A DNA stretch of 64,000 nt from Mantis religiosa (Eukaryota > Arthropoda > Insecta > Mantodea > Mantidae). A model generated the notes under the pieces. That model saw only the letters and a list, made by a program, of their open reading frames with translations. It was not told the origin of the DNA and did no database searches. The translations under genes and the position numbers were made by a program. Within the stretch, counting starts at the first letter, position 1, and every line of letters starts with the position of its first letter. Where the stretch lies: assembly GCA_030765055.1 (NCBI GenBank), contig CM060952.1, forward strand, positions 175,617,905-175,681,904. Reading direction: 5' to 3'. Shown here piece by piece: positions 1 to 10,240 of the stretch.

Positions 1-768
1 TATAGTAGGTATCTCAAACAAAAATGCCTAATCTCATAAAACCAGCAACATTTGTTAAATTTATAAATTTTAATCTCATGAGCAATGAGGTATGTGATAT
101 TAAAGAAGGGTGATGTGCTCTGATCATTGGTAGCAAACCCTCCCTCCTGCAGAGAGCGTGGTGCACTAAATCCTCATCTGCTACTAAACTCCCATCAGAT
201 TTAAACCTCAGGAGTGAGAGAGTCGTTTACGAGTTGCAAAGTAATAACAAAGCTTTCTGTTAAATCGAATCCCCACACGCAGAGTTAATAAATCATCACT
301 ATTAATAAGCTTTCTCCCCTCCGAAGTAACACCATTGCTCGTCAACATTTGCGGTTCGCCAATGAGAGACTATGAATTTGCTACCTTGCAATTTAGTTCC
401 TCTTAATCATTAGCTGCAGCGTCATAAATCTCTAGATTACTAACAATGTATATTTTATTTTCTCAACAATGTATAGTAAGAAGGGAAAACATTGCATTCC
501 TCCCAAAAGTTCGGAAAGGAGATATCCCTGGAAATACATGTTTTGAGACCTTCTCAAACTAATTAAAGCATTTTAATAAAAAGTACGTGCATGCCTGTGC
601 ATGTGTGAGCGGTTGGCTATGTGTCTGGGACGCATAACTCAAAAAACTTACAGTGAAATATCAAATTTGGTTCTTGATTTCGGTATGTTCAAGGAATGTG
701 ACATGAATGATTTCGAGAAAAACCTCCAACCAAGAGTATATGGAACATTTTTCGAAAAGTTTTATATT
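1..768. other. Anonymous AT-rich DNA
   Basis: No coding homology, RNA gene or repeat boundary is recognised here. A 71-codon open frame starting at 601 runs through the retroposon stub at 782-839 and ends inside it, so it is not a gene. Confidence 0.5.
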
Positions 769-852
769 CTCAAAATGGCTACGGGCCCAAATGACCTTGC
801 TGTCGACGGGCCCTAAAACACCACACACTCACTCACTCACTCAAAATGGCTA
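769..852 (+). mobile_element. 58-bp 5'-truncated retroposon stub with 13-bp target duplication
   Basis: The 13-mer CTCAAAATGGCTA occurs at 769-781 and again at 840-852. Between them lies 58 bp that reads like a retroposon 3' end (GACGGGCCCTAAAAC followed by CACACACTCACTCACTCA). The perfect direct repeat is what target-primed reverse transcription leaves, and the CACT tail resembles the short tandem tails of RTE-type LINEs and their SINEs. The parent family is not identified. It is a dead, severely truncated insertion. Confidence 0.75.
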
Positions 853-1504
853 TTACGGTTTCGATTGAAGCATTATATATTTACAAGATTTTCATCGAAA
901 TTAAATGCAGTTATGTCTAATATTTTTGAAAATAAACTTGAATTACTTCTCTTTCTGGATTAACCTTGCACAACTGGCAAAGTGAAGTAGTCAGACAAAA
1001 CTTTAATGCACGAAGTATGGTTTACCTGTCACTCTTTTGAAGAGATAATTATTTTGAGATTTTCCTTGTTATTGCACCGAATTTTTACATCTATATTTTC
1101 TCATTATTATAGTCAATATTTGTCTATTTGTGTCCTAAGTATACAAAGCCAAAGAGTGTTAAAGTCTTCACAAACGACCAGCTCTTAATAGATTTTACTA
1201 GCACTTAACGACTACAAGAAAATTGTTTTTGCACCTATGTGAAAATTATCAATAAGGTAATTTCTGTACATAGTTGTCTTGAGTAGCATGAAACAGATAG
1301 AGAAGTAAGTGTTTATAAGAATAGTTCATACAAGAGTAGAGAAAGCCTTGTGTACGACATATCAGACACTTTTTCTCTAAGTTTTAGGAAACATGATATA
1401 AAATGTGTGCCCCTTAAACTTGTAAGGTCAGATGAAATTAGACGCCGGGCTACAAAATTATACCACAGTTACCTTTGCACAGAAGTGCCCTGGTTCGGTC
1501 TCTT
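853..1504. other. Anonymous AT-rich DNA
   Basis: Nothing recognisable. The open frames are short and lack homology. Confidence 0.5.
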
Positions 1505-1632
1505 GGTGATTATGATCCCACCAGACGTCGTCGCCGACTATTCCGGGTCCCCCGCATGGCTTGCGGGCATCCGAGGTAACCACGGAGCAATTCCAGCAGC
1601 AGCAAAAGCTGAGCTCCCATAATCTACCAAGA
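1505..1632. repeat. Dispersed hairpin-bearing repeat, copy 1
   Basis: About 125 bp that is clearly related to 58566-58690. Both copies share GATTATGA.CCCAC near the start and AGCTAAAGCTGA- or AGCAAAAGCTGA-like sequence near the end. In the middle is an identical hairpin: CCCGCA, loop TGGCT, TGCGGG (1551-1556 and 1562-1567). An outer stem pairs fully in copy 2 and only partly here. It is locally GC-rich in AT-rich surroundings. The class is unknown; a SINE or LINE UTR fragment is possible. Confidence 0.65.
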
Positions 1633-2611
1633 GTTGTTGGTCTCAAAATTAAACAAAATTCAGTTCAAATCAAAATAAATCCTTCAACGCCAAGGTGCTA
1701 TCCTTCTAGAGTAGTCAATGAACTACCTCATAATCAATCCACCATCCTCAAACAAAAACAGCCATCATAACCCATCCCGAAAAGAAAATCCTATCTGTGG
1801 TTAAACCCTATCCTGGGTGGGCCACACAGCAACAATCTTCAGGCTAACACAAGCCTACCAGTACCTGCGAGCAAGCGTTGTAAGGTCATTCGAAATACAC
1901 GTGTGAAGATAAAACTAATTCATGGAGAATATACGATGGTTGATGGGAAGTAACGTGATTAATTAAGAGAAGACAAATATGTACACATTTTAACATCTTG
2001 GTTCTGTTATCAACAAATCAGGTGCCTCCGAAAAAATGTATCAATCATTAAATTGATCAGATATAATGAATGATACAAAAAACTTTCAGAAACCATAGTG
2101 AGGAGTATCTTTACGTGGTGCAAATGTTGTACAATAATTTAAAATGGGGAAGAAAATTATGAAAAGAGAAATGGATGGGCTTCTAAGAAACTGAGGATAT
2201 CTAGAACAAATCATTCAAGAAATATATACACAGTAAATGAAACAAATTAAGAAAATAGTTCCATATAAAATAAGAACTAGACTTCTGCAACGGTACAAGG
2301 GCAGAAGACGCAAACGTATCGTCAATTGCGCTGCACCTGTTAGGATCAAACGTGTTGGAGCACGAAACACATATGTAGATATAAGTACATTCAAGATAAT
2401 TACATGTCAGACATTGGGAGGATAGAAAGCTTTAGAAAATAGGAATTTGGTAGTTCATCCACGAGAGATTATTATCACTCTCAAACCTTGGAAAATAGTA
2501 GGGCGTCCTGTTCCTATGGTGACAAAATAAGTTTTCTAAGACGAACCTCCGGCCTTAGTTTTGTGATTATGTCCCAAACGAAACAAATACAGAAAAACTA
2601 AACCGTTTTAA
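1633..2611. other. Anonymous AT-rich DNA
   Basis: No feature supported. Short open frames only. Confidence 0.5.
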
Positions 2612-2815
2612 CAAAGTGGACAAAGAACAGGAATATAAAATGAATTGGAAGGCACACCTGCAACGGATGCAGGCAAGACAGGCTGTAAATTGTAAGCCAA
2701 TTGGTTAGCGAGATGCGGGATGACCAGGAACTGATGGCAAGAGGAGTTACGAGAGGAGGGCCTTTTAGCATAAAACCATGCGGTAGAGGAAGACAAAGAA
2801 GAAGAGAATATAATT
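2612..2815 (+). mobile_element. Non-LTR retrotransposon C-terminal fragment (decayed)
   Basis: Translation gives a decayed version of the end of a LINE reverse-transcriptase protein: a W.AHLQRM-like stretch, then NCKPIG, a stop, RDAG, and after a frame change RN.WQEE. This matches the usual W..HV.RM ... YKP.GRRDVGRPR.RW order seen in the much clearer copy at 53069-54132 and in the fragment at 7161-7395. It carries stops and at least one frameshift. It ends in GAA-rich sequence, as in the other copies. Homology is by eye only. Confidence 0.5.
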
Positions 2816-3689
2816 AGAAACCAATTGTTTGGAAGTGACCTGTAAAAGCTGACATAGGTACCTGCATTTTAGGCTTTCAATTAGGTACGAGCGTAAATGT
2901 TTTCATAAATTTCAATATTACTTTTGAGGCTCATGAGTTAATAGAAAAAATGAAAATAGTTTACAAATAAATTGAAAAACGTTAATGTTACATTTACAGG
3001 ATTTTACTTACACATTACGTTTATGATTACATAACATTCATAAAATACTGAACACTTTTATTCAGTTTAATCGAGACAAATCTTTGGAGAAGTGGTTTCA
3101 TTATACATGTCTGTGTAAGTATAAGAGGATACAATCAGAAGCAATAGTGAACTCTTCATATGCTGGCCTGAAATTCGATGTACCTTACATTACATCGGGA
3201 GAGATAAACTCAATAATGATTACTTCAGGAAAAGATAAATTGAAAAATTGAAGCACGTAACGAGTATACAGAAATGGCTAAGTCCATATAAAATGTTTCA
3301 AATACATTTTTTCTTTAAAACATTCAAATTTTTCACCTCTCTTTATTGACTTACCAGTTGTCTTCGTGGATCTTGAAGCAGAAAACATAGGTTTCCGTTT
3401 CTATAAGAGAGGGACGATAAAACTATATAAATTATTAACAGGCATATTGGAATAAGGAGTAGCAGAGGTAATTGAACAAAGAATATTTAATGACAAAGTA
3501 GAATGTTTAACACAGGTAAAAGAACACAGACTCGCAATATTACTTCGCGGGTGAATTCGTATCTTTATGTGACTATGTGGAGTCGAACTTAAGAGTAGGT
3601 GTCGGAATGCGACATTGACACGGCGTGACATAATTGTAGGGGCGTGCAAATGAGGGAGAGAGCGTTCTCATAATATAAATATCAATAAA
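2816..3689. other. Anonymous AT-rich DNA
   Basis: Nothing recognisable on either strand. Confidence 0.5.
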
Positions 3690-4079
3690 CTTGTGAGAGG
3701 GGATTGGGATTGGAATATCATTACGGAGAGGATTCGGTACATAGGCCACCTTGCTGGGACATTTGTTCCTATTTCCCCAATTGGGGACACACCCGGGAGG
3801 AAGGATGAGGTGAAGGAGACAGAGGGCGGCCGACCCAAGGAGCCACGACAGAACAGAGGGCAAGGTCCGTACAGTTTACTTGGATAGAGACCTCAACCGA
3901 CAGGCCAGGACATTGAACCCGCTCCCCTACTGTGGGACAGCAACGAGCCTAGCAGTCGAGCCCTAATGTTCCCAGGCTGGCGGTCCGAGCTCCAAAGGTC
4001 CCTGGCTGGCGGTCCCGAAATAGTCTCAGCAGAGGAGCTGAGGCCGGCAACTGACCTACAGGAGGAGGAAGTAGTTTTC
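3690..4079. repeat. GC-rich repeat-like block
   Basis: The base composition shifts to GC-rich compared with both flanks, and overlapping open frames appear on both strands, as is common for SINE or LINE UTR sequence. It runs directly into the SINE at 4080-4358 and may be part of the same or an adjacent insertion. No second copy was found in the window. Confidence 0.3.
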
Positions 4080-4358
4080 CTCAGAGCATATCATCCCACC
4101 ATGCACCGCCGAGACACGCGCCGACACTTCAACCCTGAAAGAAACCACCAGATGAGAGATGATATGAAATGATAATGGAGATGAAATGGAGGGACAGGAA
4201 ATTCGGGGGATGTAATTCATCTACCCAGCATTCGTCTAGCGAACCGAGAAAAACCCCGAAAAAGCCCGTGGTCAGGTAAGTTGGCCACGGGATTCGAAGC
4301 CGGGCCTCCCCAATGCGGGCTAGAGACGGAAACCGCCTGAGACTTCCCGCTCGGTAAC
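4080..4358 (-). mobile_element. tRNA-headed SINE
   Basis: On the minus strand, from about 4358, there is a tRNA-like head with a B-box-like GGCTTCGAATCCC. It is followed by a body with CGGGGTTTTTCTCGG and GACGAATGCTGGGTA. The same body motif (GTTTTCC ... CGAATGTCGGGTAA) occurs in the SINEs at 36429-36663 and 47418-47640 behind different heads. The later part (GATGAATTACATCCCC) also resembles the DNA on both sides of retroposon copy E. The RNA polymerase III promoter role is inferred from tRNA similarity. Confidence 0.6.
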
Positions 4359-4872
4359 TTGTGAGAGAAACCGACAAGGAAGCATTGTTTACTTAAATTC
4401 AAACGCTGAACCCTGGGAGAGAAAACCTTTATGCTCATCTTTACCTAACGACAGAGAACTTTAACCAGCTAGTCCGGAAAATAATCCGTTTTTCCTGCTT
4501 GCATCCTACACCAAAAATATTCTTACCTCCAACACCTCCTTGCATCACAACGACGCCCAACGCCCTTTCCTGAACCAGAACCGTGCCCAACTTACCCGCA
4601 GCACCCAAACGTTATATGTTCATAATCTGGGAATAGCCTGGGGAACGCTAACCACTCTAAATTACTTTTTATTAAGTAATCCATGAGAAATATAGCCTAT
4701 TTTAATCCACAACAAATTTGATTCTCGTTGAATAACAAAATGAGTATCAAATAAAATTTACTGTGATGTTAACATTTTCCGTTCTTAATTGATTTGAATT
4801 TTCCAATATTTAAAATTGTTTGAGGTTACTCTCTCTCTCTCTCTCTGCCCTTTATCTATATGTATACTCCTG
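4359..4872. other. Anonymous DNA with a short CT run
   Basis: No gene. A short (CT)8-type run lies at about 4832-4847. Confidence 0.5.
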
Positions 4873-5190
4873 CATAGGAGAGAAAGTCTCCGATGGATGA
4901 GACGCAGGGGGATTGCAGAAAATTCCCACACTCCCCCTGGAAAGGTTTATGACACCCTATGTCAGTACAGATACAGATCATTCAAAAACATTCTGACGGC
5001 TACTACTTTTGTGAATGAATCTTCTCGGGTTTAGTATACAGAGTGAATAGGGCGCACGTTTTTTAACGGTTATGCTCCTTGTGCAGCAGGCATTCTCTGC
5101 CATACACATTCTCTGTTCTTGTCCCACTGTGTAACACAGGAAATTCCTTTGAGGGACCTTCTTTGCGTTGCTGGACTATACTTATAGTAG
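4873..5190 (+). repeat. Dispersed repeat family P, copy 1
   Basis: About 320 bp aligns in the same orientation with 9911-10240. Shared blocks include GTCTCCGA.GGATGAGA, GTTTATGACACCC, TACAGAGTGAATAGGGCGCA and CTTTGCGTTGCTGGAC. Divergence is roughly one base in five by eye. There is no coding potential in common. The class is unknown. Confidence 0.8.
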
Positions 5191-5769
5191 GAACAAAAAC
5201 AAAGCAAAAATATCGCTGAAATTAAATGTGCAGAATCCACCGAAAATACATATCCTGAACCCCATTTTTAAAATAATCTAAAGAGGTAGTATAAACACGA
5301 ATTATGGTTAATTTTGTTCCCATTTTTTCTAATCCCGTTCGAAGATTAAATCAGATCCTTCCATCTTGTTGTCCTCTCTGCCTAGATCTCTTCTGTGTGG
5401 AGTTTGTATGCCCTTTTTGGTATCTTATTTGGACTGATCCTTTCCAAATATACTTTCCTTTCATTTTGACATTCCATAACTTTCCCATCTACTGCTTTAA
5501 ATTTTTGCATTATTTTTGCAATCTCTTATTGATTCCAAATGTAATTCAGAGTTCCATAGTTTAACCAAATATTAGGTCATTAAAGGCTGAGAAACTGCCC
5601 TTCATGCAGCAGTGCGTAAAACATAGCTGGGAAGGTAGAATCAGATTGAAAAATGCAATTATATAACTGAGATTTGACCCACGAATCTGCTGTAACCAAC
5701 TGAGCTCCATGCAGCATGCCGGCGTGACATTACATTCTTTGGTCGACTAAGTATTAAGGTACCGGGCGA
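5191..5769. other. Anonymous AT-rich DNA
   Basis: Nothing recognised; an 86-codon T-rich open frame at 5304 has no homology. Confidence 0.5.
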
Positions 5770-5960
5770 GATGTCGTTAGAAGCAGGGCAGGTGGTGCAG
5801 AGGTTTGCAATCTTTTATTTCCTGTCGGCTTCCCTAGCAGGTGGCTGTTCGAGCCTCCACTAACGATTCGATTTTTTCCACGGTGGCTACAGCAGAGGAG
5901 CCTATTACCACCCTCCGGTAGTTTGTTACTTCGCCGCGAGCGCGCCCCAGTCGTGTGGGC
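5770..5960 (+). mobile_element. Probable tRNA-derived SINE remnant
   Basis: An A-box-like GGTGGTGCAGAGG is followed about 55 bases later by a B-box-like GGCTGTTCGAGCCTCC, the spacing and order expected of a tRNA-like head. GC-rich sequence follows. No target duplication or second copy was found, so this is tentative. Confidence 0.35.
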
Positions 5961-6317
5961 AAGCTAGTAATGTTAAGGAAAGCTGCACATTCTACCACTT
6001 ACGTTGTCCATTTCGAAAACCTGCAGCCAACACTTCTCATACGGTTCCTCCATCTCATCCGTTCCACTTGAAGATTTACGCACAAATAATCCAGTTGCGG
6101 ATCGAGGTATGCTTGTCCCACCGGTTACTTAAATCTATCTCTACCCTACAAGGTAAATCAATACATTTGTTTATTGATTATTTTATAGAAATCATTCTAC
6201 CTTGAATTTTAATTTATATTTTCTTTGAATTTCACTTCTCCTTTTCCAGCCCATTCTTGTTATTCTAATAGTTATGTCCATTTCGTTTCATACATACACC
6301 CACATTTATGCATACAC

Positions 6318-6400
6318 AAACACCCATACCTGAGGTGGGATTCGAACCAATAATCCCCATCGCTTTGAAAACACTAAGTCATCACTTTAGCGAAAACAGC
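6318..6400 (-). mobile_element. tRNA-like SINE head fragment
   Basis: On the minus strand, TGACTTAGTG (A-box-like) is followed by GGTTCGAATCCCACC (B-box-like). This is the layout of a tRNA-derived SINE head. The body is not recognisable and no true tRNA fold was verified. Confidence 0.4.
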
Positions 6401-7160
6401 CATCAGGACCGGTGCCATAGGAGTATTTTATCAGGATGTGTTAAAACAAATGCAAATTGGTTGGAAAATTTAATGATTTGCGGGGATTTGGCAAGCCAGT
6501 CATTTGCTTAGAACTAGAAGATCTGTAGCTTAAATCGATCTGAGACAACAAATCGTTCAAAATACTCTAAAATGCCTAAATTGCAATAACCGAACATAAA
6601 CGCTAGATCTCGTAAATTTATTCTCAAGGTTGCAAAGCCAATAATAATTATTTTCTCCAAAGAATATTAAATTAGTTACTACATTGACAATTCCCATGCC
6701 AACACCTCCCCATCTTCAAAGTGGACTTTGTACTTAACGTTCTTGTAACATCTAGAACAGCAATAATGCACACCACGAATAATGTGTCTTGGGGAGAGAA
6801 GTTAATGGTGGTTGTCGTGCACGTAGCACCCCTTCCCTGCTAAGGCTCAATCTAACTTCATTTCCTGCTGCATTGCGCTAAGTAAGGAAGCTGCACGCGG
6901 ATATTAACATGCACCAGCTAAGATCTCGCAAAAACAAGGAAAGGCATGAGGCTCAGCATGAGATGAGTAGCTGTAATATATCTGTCAGGGGTGTACTAAA
7001 ATCGAATTTCAGACCTAAGAAACCTGCCGTGTATGTCTAAATTCGGCATCTTCTTTAAGAACCCTTTGTAGAAAAAATGTCTGAGGTAATATAAACTAAG
7101 TATAAATGCAGCTGAAAATAATAAAGTATGGGAAGCGAATGTCTGTAGACGTAATTATCT
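6401..7160. other. Anonymous AT-rich DNA
   Basis: Nothing recognised. Confidence 0.5.
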
Positions 7161-7395
7161 TCTTCTTGTTCTTCTTCTTCACTTCATGGCATAGGCAATC
7201 AAGTGCCTATTCCGCCTTCGAAGTCCGCCAGCCATTGTTTCCTGGGTCTGCCCACCGATCTCCTACATTTAGGATGATACTGTAATATTTGTTTTGTAAG
7301 TCTATTATCTGGCATTCTTTCAACATGTTCCTTCCATTTTTGTTTGAGGTCTTTAAACATAGGCATCGAATTTTTTAAGATTTTACCATTGATTA
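7161..7395 (-). mobile_element. LINE 3' fragment with GAA tail
   Basis: The minus strand encodes the end of a LINE reverse-transcriptase protein: WKEHVERM, LTKQILQYHP, then VGRPRKQW. A stop-containing terminus follows (CCTATGCCATGAAGTGAAGAAGAAG). The LINE at 53069-54132 ends almost identically (CCCATGCCGTGAAGTGAAGAAGAAG), so the two belong to the same or sister families. The (GAA)n run is therefore the element's own tail rather than a chance microsatellite. It is truncated at its 5' side near 7395. Confidence 0.8.
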
Positions 7396-9108
7396 TGACA
7401 ATCATTATTATGATCGTCATTTTTCAATATCATCGTCATCGTCATCGCTAGCGATGTTAGTCTTTGGGGGGAGGAATTAAGGAGGTCTCAAAATATACAT
7501 TTCCAGTGAAACCCGGATTTTGAATTTTAGGGTTAAACTCACGTATTTTACTTTTTACAAAAACTAAGTCTACATGAAGAACAGATATAACGTTAACTGC
7601 CAATATAATTAGTGATTCTGTGGCCATTATTCAGCATACGCTGTACAACGTATGCACTATACCAAAAGTAATAAATCACAAATAATTATATTAATAGGAA
7701 ATGTATTTAATTATGCTGAACTTAGATTTTGAAATGCTCTAAATGAATATTTTGTTTCATTAAACGTAAGAGGTAATGTGGGTGTGTTTTATTTTTATGA
7801 AACCATATAAGTACATAAAATACAAATAATTTGTAATAATTTAAATTAAGCCGTGTACACACATATACAATATATTCATATAGCAAGCATATAGCTATGC
7901 ACCAATTAAGTAATGCAAGCTGTTCCAATTTTATTCTTATATCATCATTGTCTCCTCCTCCTCCTCCTCCTCCTTCTCCTTCTCCTCCTCCTCCGAACCC
8001 CATTTGTCCAAAGGTATTAAGGTAATTTTAACCTCTATTTTTGGTACGACACTAAATCGATTATTAGACATTACATTCATCTCATAAACTTTACATAAAA
8101 TTTACTGTTGTGCGATACCTGGGTGAATCCCTACTTTGATTTTGAAAACATTTTTGACCAATATTTCATTTCTCAACTTTCTTTTCATTCTCGTTGATCC
8201 GAGATATTTAATGCGAACTCTTATGAAGTTGATAAGAAATTAATAAGTATCTATTAGAACAGGAAACGTATAAGTTTGCTATTCTGATTGCCAGAAGGTA
8301 TACCTCCGTCAGACATTTCGACTTAAGCATTCTGAGCAGCAGCCTATAATGAAATTCCTTGAATATTCTTGTTATTACGAGCTTTGTGATGGTAGCTCTG
8401 TCTTAGGATGGCTAGCTTAGATTTTGAAGTTCTCTTAATCAGGGAAGCTACACCGGAAGAATGTTCGGAATTTGAACTATACACACAAAATAACCCTCTT
8501 CTTTACCATCCTCTAACAATGTGGGGGGACGGGAAGACCAATATTACACTGCATTTCTATCATGTCTTGGGTGAAGCTTAAGGCTTTACAAGTTCATAAT
8601 TAAGAATATACAGACCGCTTTATATCTTTAAATGTGGCGATATCGGTTTATGCTTAAGTTCAGAATCTTTCCTCCGTGTATGCATTAATATCCTTCAAAT
8701 TATCCAACCAACTATCTCACTTGGTGTTCTATCTTTAACTTCTACACATAAAGAAATATTGCATTCGAATTAAACTTTTTCACTGGAGGTACAAATTATG
8801 TAGTGCAATGAATATAAAAGGTAAGGAAAGGATCACATGTCTAGTTGTCTAATAAAACGAGTAAGATAATTCATGTAGTAATGCTTTAGAAAGATACATA
8901 TAAATATGTAGAGATCGTCATCATAGAGTAAGATATCAATTATATGAAACAAATGTTGGCCAATATATATATCCAAATGAAGCCAGAAAAAAAAGAATGT
9001 TTAAGAATTGCTCGATGGTGAACCTTAATGGCCAGAAAAAGCTGATAAGCTATGATAAAACAAAGTACCATGTATTAATATATTTAGAAGCATTGCACAA
9101 CCTATAAA
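7396..9108. other. Anonymous AT-rich DNA with a CCT-repeat
   Basis: No gene. A (CCT/CTT)n microsatellite lies at about 7951-7994, and a short CAT/CGT run at about 7425-7450. Confidence 0.5.
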
Positions 9109-9475
9109 TAGGGAAATGGAAGGAAGTGGAAAAGAAATGGGGAGAGCATGGATGAGAGTAAGAGTGGATGGAATGGGAGTAATGGAAGTTAGGCAAAGGT
9201 GATGAGGATTATGGAGAGAGTGGGGCGAGAAAGGGGGTTGGAAAGGGAAAGACGGAATTAAAAGTAAGAGGAAAGGGTAATGGTAGAAATGGTAGAATAG
9301 GAGTGAGAGGAGAGGAACAGAATGGGATGGGCATTAGGAATGGATAGAAGTAGGTGAGAGAGAGGATATGCAGGGGGAAGAGTGAAATAGAGGGAGAGTG
9401 TGAGCAAAAGAATGGGTGATGAAGAGAGGGGAAGAGGGAAGAAATAAGAAGAGCAGATGGACTGAGAGGAAGTAG
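9109..9475. repeat. Purine-rich, C-depleted tract
   Basis: Across 9121-9480 the plus strand has only about 11 C in 360 bases and is dominated by G and A. It is not a simple microsatellite: units such as GGAATGGG, GAGAGA and GGTAGAAATGGTAG are mixed. The long open frames on the minus strand are a by-product of this composition. Confidence 0.7.
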
Positions 9476-9910
9476 CTTGTAACAAGCAAAGCGGCACATT
9501 CATATTTGGAATGAGTGGAGAGTTTATATTCTATTGTTAACGAAGCATAGTGAACACAATATTTTTAAAATTTAAAAAAAAATAGTATTTTAATAATATA
9601 TACTTTTCTAAGTACACATGACTTTCCCACCTTCTGTAGTTTTACTTCTTACTCTAATATATATTGGAAGTAATGAAAGCATGACATTTAAGTATATCTG
9701 AAAACGTTCTGTACTCTCCTAGGATCCGTTTGGGTTAAGTTGTTAGGAAGAGACAGCAATAGTGGAAGGATAACCTGAGCTTCCTCCCATTTACTAAACT
9801 GCAAAAGGGATATTTCTTCCGGTCAAAACTTTTCCTTGTTGTCAGCTTGCCTCTACAACTGCCTCCTCAGGTGTGCAGTTTCTCAAACTAAACCCCCAAT
9901 ACTGTCCTCC

Positions 9911-10240
9911 ACAGGAGTGTAAGTCTCCGAGGGATGAGATGCAGGAGGTTTAGCGAAGGTTTCCACACCCTCCCTGGACAGGTTTATGACACCCCATGTT
10001 GGTACAGTTACAGACCAATCAAAAAATTCCTACGGCTTCCACATTTGTGAACGAATCTTCTCGGTTTTAGTGTACAGAGTGAATAGGGCGCATGTTTTTT
10101 AACGGTTCTGCTCCTTGTGTAGCATGCGTTCCCTGTCACATACATTCGCTGTCCTTGTACCACTGTGTAAGAGAGCACATTCCTTTCAGGGACATTCTTT
10201 GCGTTGCTGGACGGTGCCTTCGCTCTGATAGGTTCGTCAC
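9911..10240 (+). repeat. Dispersed repeat family P, copy 2
   Basis: Partner of 4873-5190, in the same orientation. It carries the same block order and extends slightly further at the 3' side (GGTGCCTTCGCTCTGATAGG). Nothing in it resembles a protein. Confidence 0.8.
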
